The notes: generated by a model from the sequence alone, not told the origin. Positions 27,554 through 36,917 are shown, numbered from the stretch's first letter. The stretch is DNA of 64,000 nt from Hoeflea prorocentri (GCF_027944115.1 NZ_JAPJZI010000001.1:2604001-2668000), one strand, 5' to 3'. Made by a program: numbers and translations.

Positions 27554-30500
27554 TCAATTCCTCGATGAGATCGTGGATCGTCTGCTGATTGGCCGACAGG
27601 AGCGACTCGACGGCGGAATAATCCACGGCATAATCCAACACGACCTCGCCACCGCTTTCAACAGACAGCGAGTAGTCAATGATGGCACCATCGGAGACCG
27701 TCAAATTGTCGATGGAGATGTTGCTCGGCCCGCCGGCATACATGATGCCGATGCTATCCGCATCGCCGGAGACCTTGAGGTTGGTGCCCGTCAGGTTAAC
27801 TTCCACCGTTCCCGACGGGGTCTGTTGGGTCGTCCTTGTGTTAAAGGTGAGGTAGTCGGAATCCGAAGCCGTCTCAGGTCCACCCATCTGGACATCGAAC
27901 AGGAAAGTTCCGGATGTCGTGGTCGTCAGGCCTTTGAAGGTGGTGGAGATTATATTGTCCTGACCACCAAACGATATCGTGCCGGCATTGTCCAACTGAC
28001 CGCTATCACCAAGATCGACCGAAGAACCCGGTTCGAACAGACCACCACTCATATTGTTGAACGTGTTGGTGCTGCTGTCGGACAGGGCCAAATTACCGGT
28101 TATGGTTCCGTAGTTGTTGATCGTGTTGTTCAATGCCGCGGAATTGACAAGTTGGGCATCGCCACTGTTGCCCGAGAGCGTTCCGTAATTGCCGATCGTC
28201 AGCATATCAGCGCCGAGAACGGTAATCGGTTCATTGGCCGACGTGTCCGTCGTCGAAAGGCTGACGCCACTGGCGATATTAACGGCTACAGTGCCGGCGG
28301 CAGTGCCACCGGCGCTCTGAGCGACGACACCCCATCCCTCGGTGCCGGAAGACGAGACATCTGCGTTGATATTGATGGTGACATCACCACCATTGCCGCT
28401 TGAACCGCCGACGCTCTGAGCAAAGATCGCGGCGGAATAGTCACCGGAAACGCTTAGTGTGTCTTGTGTGGTGACAGTCACTGCGCCGCCATCGCCGGCG
28501 TCGCCGGCGCTGCCGACAAGCCTCGTCGCTGTGCCTCCGCCACTGAAACCAACAGCCCCGCCGCCGCCACCGATCGACTGCGCCCAGATTCCGTGTGCAC
28601 TTTCTCCTGTTGTGGTGATGAGGCGGGAGGTAATCTGCACCTCGCCGCCATCACCTCCGGTGCCGGCATCCGAACCGCCCAATACACCGACACCAAAGTT
28701 CGCGGCATCAAAATCGGAGCCAAGCGCAAAGGCGATATCGCCCGCCGCGCCGCCGCCGCCGCCGATCGACTGTGCAAAGATGCCGATGGCGCCCTTGCCG
28801 CCGGTGGTCACACTGCCTGTGCCCTGAATTTGCACAAGTGCGCCCGGGTCGCCGCCGCTGCCAAGACCGCCGACGGTGACGTCGGTTAAGGTATCGCCGA
28901 AGCCAATACCGCCCGCGCCGCCACCGCCACCGATCGACTGAGCAAGGATCCCCATCGCATGCTCAGCGGTCGTCTCGATCTGGCCGTTATTGGTTATGGA
29001 TACTTCCGCCGTTGCGCCTTTTGCACCGCCACGTCCGCCGATCTCCATGGTGAAATCAACCGATGAGATATCACCCAGACCGGACGACCAGCCGGCATAT
29101 CCGCCGCCGCCGCCGATCGATTGGGCCAGGATGCCGGCAGCACCGGTTCCGCTCGTTGAAATAACTGTATCGGCAACCGTCACAGACACCTCACCGCTCG
29201 GGCCGCCCTGCCCGTTATCACCACCGATAGAGGTGCTGAAACTCGCCGAAGTCGGCGTTTCGCCCGATAGCAGGACACTCGCCTCGCCGCCGCCGCCGCC
29301 GATTGACTGGGCGAGCACACCGTGGGCATTGAAGCCCTTTGTTGTGATCTGCTCCTGAACGGTGATATCGACCTCTTCTGCCGTATTGCTCGTATTGTTT
29401 GCCAAACCGCCGAGCGTGACGCCAACATTGGCGGTTGTTGCCGCCGTGTAGTCGATGATGGCTCCGGAAGATCCGCCGCCGCCGCCGATCGATTGCGCCA
29501 GGATGCCGTGGGCAAATTGCCCGGATGTCTCGATGGTGGAGTAGATCCCGCTGGCGGTCACATCGTCGCTGTGTCCGGACGCCCCTCCGGGGGCCTGGCC
29601 GACGCCCAAATCTACCGACACGGCCGATCCAATGGACAGGATATTGCTGGCGTCACCGCCGCCGCCGCCGACGGACTGCATCACCAGCCCCCTTGAGCGG
29701 TCGCCCGACGTATTGATGTCAACGACGGACGAAGAACTGTTGTGCAGTGTGACTTCGGCCGCGTCGGCGACAGCGCCGTCACTGCTGCCCACTGTCTGCG
29801 AAAAGTCAGCGCTCAGAGTCGTTGTGGTGGCGGCGCGCCCACCGCCACCGCCAATGGATTGCATCACGATCCCGTCCGACGCATCGCCCCGGGTTGTAAT
29901 GCTGGATGCCTTGATCGTCGCCGTCACCACGTTGCCGGATCCGCCGGTTCCGCCGGGCGCGCCGACATTGGTCACACCATCACCGGACTGCACCGAGCCG
30001 CCTCCGGCACCAATACTTTGAACCAGGACAGCGATTGCCGAGTCGCCCTGGGTCTCGATCTCAACCCCGTCGTTCAGCGTCAGGGTCGGCTTGTCGGCAT
30101 CCCCTCCCGCAGAACTATCGGAGCCCAGCGTGGTCACGCTGTCGCTGGTGTTCGCCCAACCGCCACCGCCGCCGATGCTCTGCACGATCAAACCGTCCGC
30201 GCCGTCGCCGGCCGTCGTCACATTTGCATTGGCGTCGAGCGTCAGGTCAGCAGTTCCCGCATTGCCTCCGCCTTGATCGCCCGCGCTGAAGGCCGTGGTG
30301 CTGACACCGACGCTGGTGTCGAAGCCGCCGATGCTCTGCACAAGAATGCCAACGCTGTCCGTGCCCGCTGTGGTGATCGTGCCGTCATACTCTACAGAAG
30401 CAGCCCCGCCGGTTCCGGCATTGAGGTCGCCACCGTTCGAGCCAGGTGAGCCGTCCCCGTTTTCCTTTTCGCCACGCTTGCCACCGGCGGCGCCCAGACT

Positions 30501-31535
30501 GCGCGCCAGAAGACCGATGGCCCTGTCCGTTGCGGTCGTCACAGTCACATTGGTCAAATCGACGGTCACCGACCCGCCAGTGCCGCCGCCGCCGCCATCA
30601 CCGCCAACAAGCCCGCCGCTGCTTCCACCGTCACCGCCGGCATCTCCGCCGGCCCCGCCGGCCCCGCCGATCGACTCAACCCAGATGGGGGCAGAAAGAC
30701 CAGCGCCTATGGCAGTATCAACCTCAAATACGGCGCCATCGCTGAATGACAGGATCAACGAGACCGTGCCGCCGTCACCGCCCGTGCCGCCATCGCCTCC
30801 CTGGGCATTCGATCCGCTATTGCCTACCCTGCCTTTGCCTCCTTTTCCGGCATCACCGCCCTGAGAGGACAGAAAGAACAGTGCGCCGTCCGTCGCCTGC
30901 ATCGCCTTGATGCCGTCGCCGCTCGCCTGAATAGTGATATCGCCGCCGCCGCCGCCATCGCCGCCATCGCCGCCGGTTGCATCCTTCGCCGGTGTGGAGG
31001 TCTCGCCGCCATCGCCGCCGGCTCCACCGATCGCTTCAACGGACAGCGTATTGTCGCCCTGAAAGATCCTGGCGTTCTCCAGCGTTACCGTTGCGCCACC
31101 ACCACTGCCGCCGTCGCCGCCAGCGCCCGCGGTTTTCTTGCCGCCTTCACCGCTGTAGCCCGCGCCGCCCAGAAGATCGATTATCAGAACGTCGCCGCCT
31201 GCATTGACGGCACCGTGGGACGAACCGCCATTAAAAGACAAATCCAAAGTCGTCGCATCGGAACCGTTGTCGCCAACTTCATTCGTCCTGCCGGCACCAT
31301 CAGCGGCCGTTTGAGAGAACCTCATCGACCCCGCATCCTGCGAGAGATTGAAGATGGTGACGTCGGTAATGTCGGTCACATCCAGGTCAACGCCGGACAC
31401 ATCGCCCTGGCAGGAAATTGTACTGCCTGAGGTTGAGCATGATGCGACAGCAGGCACGGTGGCGTAGACAAAAAAGGAGCCGGCAAGCGCCGCAATAGAC
31501 GCATGCATGCGCGCGTTAAGACTGTCGAACTTCAT
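26415..31535 (-). CDS. Giant autotransporter with Gly-rich AQSIGGGGG repeats (1706 aa)
   Basis: This is the upstream paralogue of the 2445-residue protein. It has a signal region (HASIAALAGSFFVYATVPAVA), the same Cys pair (CSTSGSTISC), a passenger with about 14 AQSIGGGGG units, a pertactin-like linker (NNTINNYGTITGNL, NTFNNMSGG) and a C-terminal barrel ending LKMKF. ATG 31535 follows a G-rich GGGGGTG site. The size difference from its neighbour (739 residues) is about ten repeat units. Only about seven residues differ over the last 380, whereas the passengers are clearly diverged. It is probably exported by the Sec and type V routes as a surface adhesin. Confidence 0.9.
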   Translation of the reverse strand: MKFDSLNARMHASIAALAGSFFVYATVPAVASCSTSGSTISCQGDVSGVDLDVTDITDVTIFNLSQDAGSMRFSQTAADGAGRTNEVGDNGSDATTLDLSFNGGSSHGAVNAGGDVLIIDLLGGAGYSGEGGKKTAGAGGDGGSGGGATVTLENARIFQGDNTLSVEAIGGAGGDGGETSTPAKDATGGDGGDGGGGGDITIQASGDGIKAMQATDGALFFLSSQGGDAGKGGKGRVGNSGSNAQGGDGGTGGDGGTVSLILSFSDGAVFEVDTAIGAGLSAPIWVESIGGAGGAGGDAGGDGGSSGGLVGGDGGGGGTGGSVTVDLTNVTVTTATDRAIGLLARSLGAAGGKRGEKENGDGSPGSNGGDLNAGTGGAASVEYDGTITTAGTDSVGILVQSIGGFDTSVGVSTTAFSAGDQGGGNAGTADLTLDANANVTTAGDGADGLIVQSIGGGGGWANTSDSVTTLGSDSSAGGDADKPTLTLNDGVEIETQGDSAIAVLVQSIGAGGGSVQSGDGVTNVGAPGGTGGSGNVVTATIKASSITTRGDASDGIVMQSIGGGGGRAATTTTLSADFSQTVGSSDGAVADAAEVTLHNSSSSVVDINTSGDRSRGLVMQSVGGGGGDASNILSIGSAVSVDLGVGQAPGGASGHSDDVTASGIYSTIETSGQFAHGILAQSIGGGGGSSGAIIDYTAATTANVGVTLGGLANNTSNTAEEVDITVQEQITTKGFNAHGVLAQSIGGGGGEASVLLSGETPTSASFSTSIGGDNGQGGPSGEVSVTVADTVISTSGTGAAGILAQSIGGGGGYAGWSSGLGDISSVDFTMEIGGRGGAKGATAEVSITNNGQIETTAEHAMGILAQSIGGGGGAGGIGFGDTLTDVTVGGLGSGGDPGALVQIQGTGSVTTGGKGAIGIFAQSIGGGGGAAGDIAFALGSDFDAANFGVGVLGGSDAGTGGDGGEVQITSRLITTTGESAHGIWAQSIGGGGGAVGFSGGGTATRLVGSAGDAGDGGAVTVTTQDTLSVSGDYSAAIFAQSVGGSSGNGGDVTININADVSSSGTEGWGVVAQSAGGTAAGTVAVNIASGVSLSTTDTSANEPITVLGADMLTIGNYGTLSGNSGDAQLVNSAALNNTINNYGTITGNLALSDSSTNTFNNMSGGLFEPGSSVDLGDSGQLDNAGTISFGGQDNIISTTFKGLTTTTSGTFLFDVQMGGPETASDSDYLTFNTRTTQQTPSGTVEVNLTGTNLKVSGDADSIGIMYAGGPSNISIDNLTVSDGAIIDYSLSVESGGEVVLDYAVDYSAVESLLSANQQTIHDLIEELIAARIDELESSTSTTTTALAVPSVASASVAPAAAASGSSFAFIESIATSVLGAASASELAALYDRLAPGDVFVAADAALFSSYRFSEMLGGCEAQKPSGHATHYWDSTCAWIQMGGTSHNRDRSTNSIDYDENAFAMAAGVRSEIATDWMLGFALGFENISQSNTTFNSDGYRIQTGVMLTRTFGATELSGSISGGYSQYDFTRYAYHTSGWAAATAKPNLAWGSGHMRLAHAFAVNDRVTVKPSFGAGVTHIRQGAFSETGAGDYQLHIGTIENTLFSFNPSVDVTSNFQLGGMAAKATFHAGFLAFAGDVTSSTTAQFAVGGPQFTLIDEAERYFANLGVNIEAQINDRFTFEAGVDALFSSDVQNYGGGVGLKMKF
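28299..30510 (-). repeat. Passenger repeat array of the 1706-residue autotransporter
   Basis: About 14 coding units ending in AQSIGGGGG or close variants, from LARSLGAAGG to VAQSAGGTAAG. The GGGGG cores are more regular here than in the downstream paralogue. The final units match the final units of that paralogue in order and content, which points to duplication followed by gain or loss of internal units. Confidence 0.8.
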
Positions 31536-32200
31536 GTAACACCCCCGCTAGGACACCGCACATTCCTGTCTGTCGAGTTGGAGGCGCACGGGTCACATCC
31601 GCATTTCCCGGCTACCCTATCCCCTTGTCCAATTGGCTCTTCGCATCTAGGTTTCGCACCGCCCGACTCCTTATTTATTAGGGGTCAGCGGCTGATTCGT
31701 GTCGATGGAGAAATGTCTCGATTTTGCTTGGATATTTGTTGCACAGAGCGGTCTTGCCTCAGTTGGCAGCAAGCAGAAACACAGCAGTACCGGCCCGGCG
31801 TTTTGCAATATCTGCAATGACAAGAACAGTAGACACTTGTTTTGCACACAAGCATGCACTTTTAGACTTTGCCAAACGGCAGGCGTTACTTAGAATGCAA
31901 CTGTCGGCAGTGATTCACCTATGCGGGTACCGCCAGACACTCCGATTGGGGGCGACACGATCCGGCTGGGGAATGTGGGGACAATGAAGCCAAGAACTCG
32001 TCCGGTGCGGGCCGATGCGGTATTTCGATCTCCATTGCTTAAAGTTGATATCTTGCCGGACAGAGTCACACGCCGACCGGAACCAGAGGCAATCATCTTC
32101 CTGGCAGCAATCAGCAAGTCACAGCGTAAAGAGTGAACCTGGAAGGTATGAACCAAGCATCCTGGATGCGTTGCAGAAAAGAACCTGTTGGACATTTGAT
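31536..32200. other. Long intergenic region upstream of autotransporter and AraC genes
   Basis: No convincing gene is seen in these 665 bp, which are richer in AT than their surroundings. GACTCCT (31665-31671) can pair with AGGGGTC (31680-31686) around a TATTTATT loop, and the minus strand reads TAATAAATAAGG here, a possible -10 element for the autotransporter operon. The length suits a complex promoter for the two divergent units, but no operator can be named. Confidence 0.35.
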
Positions 32201-33232
32201 ATGGAAAACGCAACTTCGCTTCCCTCCCTCCGCCTTGATGCCGAAATGGTCGGTGCCCGACACTGTTACGATGCCTGGCGCGAAACGGTGCGTTGCGTCT
32301 ACGACGTCAATCCCCTGAACGATGGGACCAGCACGACCGAGCGTCTCGAAGCCTGGCTGCTGGACAATCTGATTTTTTCGGAAACGGCGTTTTCCGAGCA
32401 AACGTTCGCGCACAATGCCAGGCATGCGGAGGATTCCAACTATCTGACGCTGCAGATATACAAATCCGGCGGCTCCAAGGGCGTGTTTGGCAATAGGGAT
32501 TGGCAGATGGAACCCGGTGAGGTTCATATTTACGACTTTTCCCGGGAGTTCCATTCTGTGGCGCAAAACTCAGTGGTTGCCGGCGTGACACTGCCACATT
32601 CCGCGATAGGGTACGATCCGGGAAAACACCCGGCTCATATGAGTTACGGCGCCAATTCTCCGATCGGCCAACTACTGAAAAATGCTGTGTTTTTGATGCA
32701 AAAACAGGCCCCTGACGTAAAGCCGGATGAGGCGCCCGAGCTGGCACGGGTGTTTTGCGGAATGTTAAGCGGCCTGATCCTGCCGCAAACGGAAGAAAGA
32801 GACACCAAAGCGACGAAGAGTCGGGCCGAGCGGCATGCGGACATGCGTGCTTATCTGGAGAGGAATCTTGGCGACCCAACACTTGGCATCGAGCACTTGC
32901 TGCGCACCTTTGCCGTATCGCGGCCGGCGATCTATCGCGATTTTGCCGATGTCGGCGGGGTGGCCGCCTATATCAACAAACGCCGGCTCGACCGCGCTTT
33001 TCACCAGCTTCTGTCCGCATCAGCAAAAGCTACCCGCGTGAAAGATGTTGCCAATCAGCTTGGCTTCCAGGATCCGGCCTATTTCAGCAGACTGTTTCGC
33101 CAACGCTTCGGCATCAGTCCGGTTGGCGCCCTGAATAGCCGGGGCATCTCAACGCCGTACGCTTCACAGGGCGACGCTTCGGACAATCAGTTCGCCGTGC
33201 GGGATCTGAGCAACTGGTTCAACACGATCTAG
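32201..33232 (+). CDS. AraC-family transcriptional regulator
   Basis: ATG 32201 gives 343 residues; the frame is open 62 codons further upstream but without family resemblance, and no strong ribosome-binding site marks either start. The N-terminal half resembles the AraC_binding_2 (cupin-like) domain: LTLQIYKSGGSKGVF, EPGEVHIYDFSREF. The C-terminal helix-turn-helix domain (about 225-320) ends with VKDVANQLGFQDPAYFSRLFRQRFG, a classical AraC signature. It is divergent from the autotransporter pair across a 665-bp gap and convergent with the SorC gene. It may regulate the autotransporters; this is positional inference only. Confidence 0.9.
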   Translation: MENATSLPSLRLDAEMVGARHCYDAWRETVRCVYDVNPLNDGTSTTERLEAWLLDNLIFSETAFSEQTFAHNARHAEDSNYLTLQIYKSGGSKGVFGNRDWQMEPGEVHIYDFSREFHSVAQNSVVAGVTLPHSAIGYDPGKHPAHMSYGANSPIGQLLKNAVFLMQKQAPDVKPDEAPELARVFCGMLSGLILPQTEERDTKATKSRAERHADMRAYLERNLGDPTLGIEHLLRTFAVSRPAIYRDFADVGGVAAYINKRRLDRAFHQLLSASAKATRVKDVANQLGFQDPAYFSRLFRQRFGISPVGALNSRGISTPYASQGDASDNQFAVRDLSNWFNTI

Positions 33233-33249
33233 ACGCAGCCGAGCAGATT

Positions 33250-34188
33250 TCAATTCTTCAACAGCCCCTCGGCCGTTGCCGCATCGGAAATCAACTCGGA
33301 AAGCAGTCCGGTCTTCAGGACGGCTTTGATCGCCGGAATTTTCGTCTCACCGAACGCCACGGCCGTGTTGCGTTTACCGCGCAGATCGTCGAGCCTGCAG
33401 GCCAGCATCCGCTGGCCGACATCACAATCGACCGGCTGACCTCCGGCATCGAGCAAGGTGCCGCACAAATCGGCCACGACGCCCTGCTTTCGCAGCCCGC
33501 TGATTTCCTCATCGTTCAGGAGGTTGAAAGCCGACAGAAATGAGCCGTCGTGGAGATGGCCAATGCCGATAAAGGTGCTTCCGGCCTGCCTTATCTTTTG
33601 GAAGGCAATCCGGGTGCCGGCCTGCGAAACCAGGACATCGCGATCGGCCTGGCTGTTGGCGAGGATCGGCGCGGCGATCGAATAGCCGGTTCCGCCGGTC
33701 CGGTCGGCCAGCCTCCTGATGACATCGGTTGAATGTTCGGTACGGAAAACGGAAAAATCACCGGTCAGACTGACAAATTCCGCAGCCGGAAAACTGACGC
33801 GCGGGAACGCAGCGGCCATTGCGGCCAGTGTCCGGCCGGCCCCCAGACCGAATACCACTCCCCTGTTGGCTTCAAGCTGGGCAAGAAGAGACTGCGCGGC
33901 CAGGGCAGCGACGCCGTCCGTCACGGATCTGACGTCAGACAGAACCGAAGGCACCAGACGGCAGGTTTCCAGACCGAAGGCACTGACCATGTCACGCTCA
34001 AGTTTCACCGTTGAAGCAGGACGCTCGCCGACAAACACGCGCACGGCTCCGCTCTCATGGGCCGCGCGCAGCAGGCGATGGACCGTTGCCTTTGACAGAC
34101 CGCGCTGTTTGGCGATCTGCGCTTGCGTCAACCCTGCCACATAATGCAGCCAGGCCACGTCCACCGATGCGTCTTCCGGATCGTTCAT
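33250..34188 (-). CDS. SorC-family sugar-binding transcriptional regulator (LsrR/DeoR-like)
   Basis: ATG 34188 is preceded by GAGGAG at 7 nt; a TTG one codon upstream is too close to that site. The 312-residue protein has an N-terminal helix-turn-helix (about 10-45: LHYVAGLTQAQIAKQRGLSKATVHRLL) and a SorC sugar-phosphate-binding domain (about 55-310) with VFGLGAGRTLAAMA and IGIGHL segments. SorC regulators, including LsrR, are released from DNA by a phosphorylated sugar. It is divergent from a dehydrogenase/kinase/aldolase operon, and the gap between them has a strong inverted repeat. The effector is probably the product of the LsrK-like kinase. Confidence 0.92.
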   Translation of the reverse strand: MNDPEDASVDVAWLHYVAGLTQAQIAKQRGLSKATVHRLLRAAHESGAVRVFVGERPASTVKLERDMVSAFGLETCRLVPSVLSDVRSVTDGVAALAAQSLLAQLEANRGVVFGLGAGRTLAAMAAAFPRVSFPAAEFVSLTGDFSVFRTEHSTDVIRRLADRTGGTGYSIAAPILANSQADRDVLVSQAGTRIAFQKIRQAGSTFIGIGHLHDGSFLSAFNLLNDEEISGLRKQGVVADLCGTLLDAGGQPVDCDVGQRMLACRLDDLRGKRNTAVAFGETKIPAIKAVLKTGLLSELISDAATAEGLLKN

Positions 34189-34222
34189 CAAGGCTCCTCA
34201 GCTCAGCGCCCGCCAAAATGGC

Positions 34223-34256
34223 TTGAAATTTATTTCAGTCAAGATACAAATTTCAA
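34223..34256. promoter_or_regulatory. Candidate SorC operator in divergent promoter
   Basis: TTGAAATTT (34223-34231) and AAATTTCAA (34248-34256) form a perfect inverted repeat with 9-bp arms. Within it TGAAAT-TT-ATTTCA (34224-34237) is a second palindrome. The elements occupy the 89 bp between the divergent SorC and dehydrogenase starts, in otherwise GC-rich DNA. Use by the SorC protein is inferred. Confidence 0.55.
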
Positions 34257-34277
34257 ATCGAAGTTGAAGGGGTTCTC

Positions 34278-35318
34278 ATGTCCGATATCACAGACTTGAA
34301 GAAAGTGACGATTATCGGGGATCTTTTTATGCGGGCGGATGTTTTTGCAGATGCCTTGCGACAGCTTGACGGGGTCCGCTTCGACATCAGGACTTTCGAA
34401 ACCGATTGGCCAGACAATCCGTTCGGGCCAGCCTTTGACGGCATCAGGGAATATCAGGGAAGCGCCGAAGCATCGGCTCAGCAGATCGACGATGCCGATA
34501 TCTGCATCACGCATCTTGCGCCGATCTCCCGCAGCGTCTTCGAACGCTGTCCCAATTTGCGGTATATCGGCGTGTCACGAGGCGGCCCCGTCAACATTGA
34601 TCTGAAAGCGGCACGCGACTTTGGCGTTACCGTCGCCAATGCCCCAGGCCGGAATGCCTCCGCGGTTGCCGAATTCACGGTTGGGGCAATCCTTTCCCAG
34701 ACAAGACTGATTACCCAGGCCCATGTGGATTTGCGGCGTGGCGTTTGGCGCGGCGACCTCTACCGCGCCGACCGGACAGGCCGGGAGCTCTCGCAAATGA
34801 CGGTTGGACTGATCGGCTATTCCGCCGTCGGACGACGGGTCGCCAGGCTCCTGGCGCCCTTTGGCTGCAGGATCATCTATTGCGATCCCTTCGTAGAGTT
34901 GTCGGATGACGACAGGGAGCTTGGGGTCCACAAATGCGATCTGGACGACTTGCTGAGCGATGCCGACATCGTGTCGCTTCATGCAAGGCTGACGCCGCAG
35001 ACGAGGCGGATGATCGACGGCAAAACACTCAGCGCCATGAAACGGGGCGCCTACCTGATCAACACGGCCCGTGGCGAGCTGCTGGATCAGGCGGCGCTGA
35101 TCGAGGCGCTTGAATCCGGGCAATTGGCAGGCGCTGCACTCGATACCTATGACCCCGAACCCCCCTTCCCGGACGATCCGCTGCTCAAGCTGACGAACAT
35201 CACCTTGTCCCCGCACATCGCCGGCGCATCGGCTCTTGTGGCCGAACACACTGCACAGCGCATCGCAGCCGATGTGGGCAATTTCCTTGCTGGCAGGGAG
35301 TTGAACAATCCATGTTGA
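34278..35318 (+). CDS. D-2-hydroxyacid dehydrogenase family protein (phosphoglycerate-dehydrogenase-like)
   Basis: The 346-residue protein has the two-domain fold of D-isomer 2-hydroxyacid dehydrogenases. The NAD site reads GLIGYSAVGRRVA (about 175-187), a GxxxxG variant. Catalytic residues are Arg in NTARGELLD, Glu in DTYDPEPPF and His in LSPHIAGAS. It lacks the C-terminal ACT domain of SerA, so a role in serine synthesis is unlikely. ATG 34278 follows GAAGGGG. It overlaps the kinase gene by 7 bases and is the first gene of the operon divergent from SorC. It probably oxidises or reduces an aldonate-like intermediate; substrate unknown. Confidence 0.9.
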   Translation: MSDITDLKKVTIIGDLFMRADVFADALRQLDGVRFDIRTFETDWPDNPFGPAFDGIREYQGSAEASAQQIDDADICITHLAPISRSVFERCPNLRYIGVSRGGPVNIDLKAARDFGVTVANAPGRNASAVAEFTVGAILSQTRLITQAHVDLRRGVWRGDLYRADRTGRELSQMTVGLIGYSAVGRRVARLLAPFGCRIIYCDPFVELSDDDRELGVHKCDLDDLLSDADIVSLHARLTPQTRRMIDGKTLSAMKRGAYLINTARGELLDQAALIEALESGQLAGAALDTYDPEPPFPDDPLLKLTNITLSPHIAGASALVAEHTAQRIAADVGNFLAGRELNNPC

Positions 35319-36895
35319 AAAGAGACACACCGGGAAACGACCCTTTGGTTCTCGCCCTTGACGGCGGTACAGGCAGCTGCCGTGCCATCCTCTTTGACCT
35401 CAAGGGCCGGGAAGTCGCAGTCGGTCAGCGGGAATGGCACCATCCGACAACGCCCGAGGCACCTGGAGGCATGGATTTCGACACGGCGACCAACGGTGTG
35501 CTGTTTGACGAGGTCTGTCGGGAGGTCGTGGCGGATATCGACGGTGCCGCAGAGCGTATCAAGGCCATTTCGACGACATCAATGCGTGAAGGCATGGTGC
35601 TGTACGATGACGATGGCGCGGTGCTTTGGGCTTGTCCGAATGTCGACGGGCGCGCCCGTGAACAGGCTGAGGAACTGGCGCAATCCGGGATGGCGGCACG
35701 CATATTCGAGACCGCCGGCGACTGGGTCTCCCTGACGTCATCCTCGCGGTTTCTCTGGATCCGGCAAAACCAGCCTGAGCTCTTCGATCGCACAAAGGTC
35801 TTCGGCCTGATCAGCGACTGGATCGCAACACGCCTGACGGGCGAATACACAACGGAGCCAAGCGCCGGCTCATCATCGGCGCTCTTTGATCTGAAGAAAC
35901 GAAGCTGGTCAACCGAGCTGATTTCAGACCTCGGCCTTGATCCGGCTATTTGCCCGCGTGTCGTGGAGTCCGGCGAAATCTGCGGTGAGGTTACCGCCGA
36001 GGCTGCCGCACGAACCGGCCTTGAGGCGGGCACTCCGGTTTACGCGGGCGGCGGCGATACGCAACTCGCGCTCGTCGGCCTTGCTCAAAAACCAGGAGAT
36101 GCGACACTGGTCGCCGGGTCCTTTTGGCAGATGACCGCCATAACAAACCAGCCTGTGATCGATCCCAAGCGGCGCGCCCGGACGCTCTGCCACGCCCGTC
36201 CGGGCCAATGGATGATTGAGGGGATCGGTTTTTTCACCGGCTTCAGCCTGCGTTGGTTCCGCGATGCCTTTTGCGAACTGGAAGATCGCGAGGCATCGGA
36301 AACAGGACGATCGGTTTTTGAAATCATGGAGGAAAAGGCCGGTCAGGTTCCACCGGGATGCAATGGCCTTCACGCCGTTTTCTCCTCGGTCATGCAGTCC
36401 GATAGCTGGAGCCATCCCCCACCGAGCTTTGTGGGCTTCGATGTCAATAATGCAGGTGGAAGCAACCGTGTTGCCTGTATCCGCGCTTTGATGGAAAGCG
36501 GCGCATTTGTCAGCGATTTGCATCGGGCGATCGTTTCGGAATGCACCGGGCGTGACTATCAGCGGATCATGATGACCGGCGGCAGTGCTCAGGGACAGGT
36601 ATGGCCGCAAATCATTGCCGATGCGTTCAATGCGCCTGTGGATATATCAACGGTCAAGGAAACGACGGCGCTCGGCGCCGCCATTCTGGCCGCCCAGGGA
36701 GCGGGCCTCATCGCTGACGCAACCGAGATGGCCAGCGGGATCGAGCGAACGCACGAACCCGACCCGGATGCGCATTCCGTCCTTCGCGAAAAGCACGCAG
36801 AGTGGCAATCGCTGGATGCTGAGATGGTCAGTCTTGCGCTTCGGGGCCTCGCTGAACCCATGTGGCGGGCACCGGGCGGATTACCCCGGTCATGA
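35312..36895 (+). CDS. FGGY-family kinase resembling autoinducer-2 kinase LsrK
   Basis: The 527-residue protein has the FGGY kinase fold: phosphate motif LALDGGTGSCRAILFDL near the N terminus, a C-terminal MMTGGSAQGQVWPQIIADAF and KETTALGAAILAA. Several segments match E. coli LsrK: VGQREWHH, SMREGMVLYDDDG, WACPNVDGRA, GGGDTQLALVGL, FFTGFSLRWFRDAFC and ERTHEPDP. LsrK phosphorylates the quorum signal AI-2, and its product relieves SorC-family LsrR. Here the partners are a SorC regulator, a hydroxyacid dehydrogenase and an aldolase, without lsrACDB, lsrF or lsrG. The kinase may therefore act on another sugar or acid of similar shape. Confidence 0.88.
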   Translation: MLKRDTPGNDPLVLALDGGTGSCRAILFDLKGREVAVGQREWHHPTTPEAPGGMDFDTATNGVLFDEVCREVVADIDGAAERIKAISTTSMREGMVLYDDDGAVLWACPNVDGRAREQAEELAQSGMAARIFETAGDWVSLTSSSRFLWIRQNQPELFDRTKVFGLISDWIATRLTGEYTTEPSAGSSSALFDLKKRSWSTELISDLGLDPAICPRVVESGEICGEVTAEAAARTGLEAGTPVYAGGGDTQLALVGLAQKPGDATLVAGSFWQMTAITNQPVIDPKRRARTLCHARPGQWMIEGIGFFTGFSLRWFRDAFCELEDREASETGRSVFEIMEEKAGQVPPGCNGLHAVFSSVMQSDSWSHPPPSFVGFDVNNAGGSNRVACIRALMESGAFVSDLHRAIVSECTGRDYQRIMMTGGSAQGQVWPQIIADAFNAPVDISTVKETTALGAAILAAQGAGLIADATEMASGIERTHEPDPDAHSVLREKHAEWQSLDAEMVSLALRGLAEPMWRAPGGLPRS

Positions 36896-36917
36896 CCTCA
36901 GACGGAAGGAAGGTGCG

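Noticed and set aside
26931-28403. Plus-strand open frame of 490 codons inside the second autotransporter gene
   Set aside because: Same reason: antisense shadow of a high-GC repetitive gene. The minus-strand frame has signal peptide, repeats and barrel.
19066-31535. Regularly spaced repeats that could be taken for a CRISPR or tandem DNA array
   Set aside because: The repeats are in-frame coding units with variable length and spacers that are themselves protein sequence.
32015-32200. 62-codon N-terminal extension of the AraC regulator
   Set aside because: The extra residues have no resemblance to the family, and the cupin-like domain starts soon after ATG 32201.
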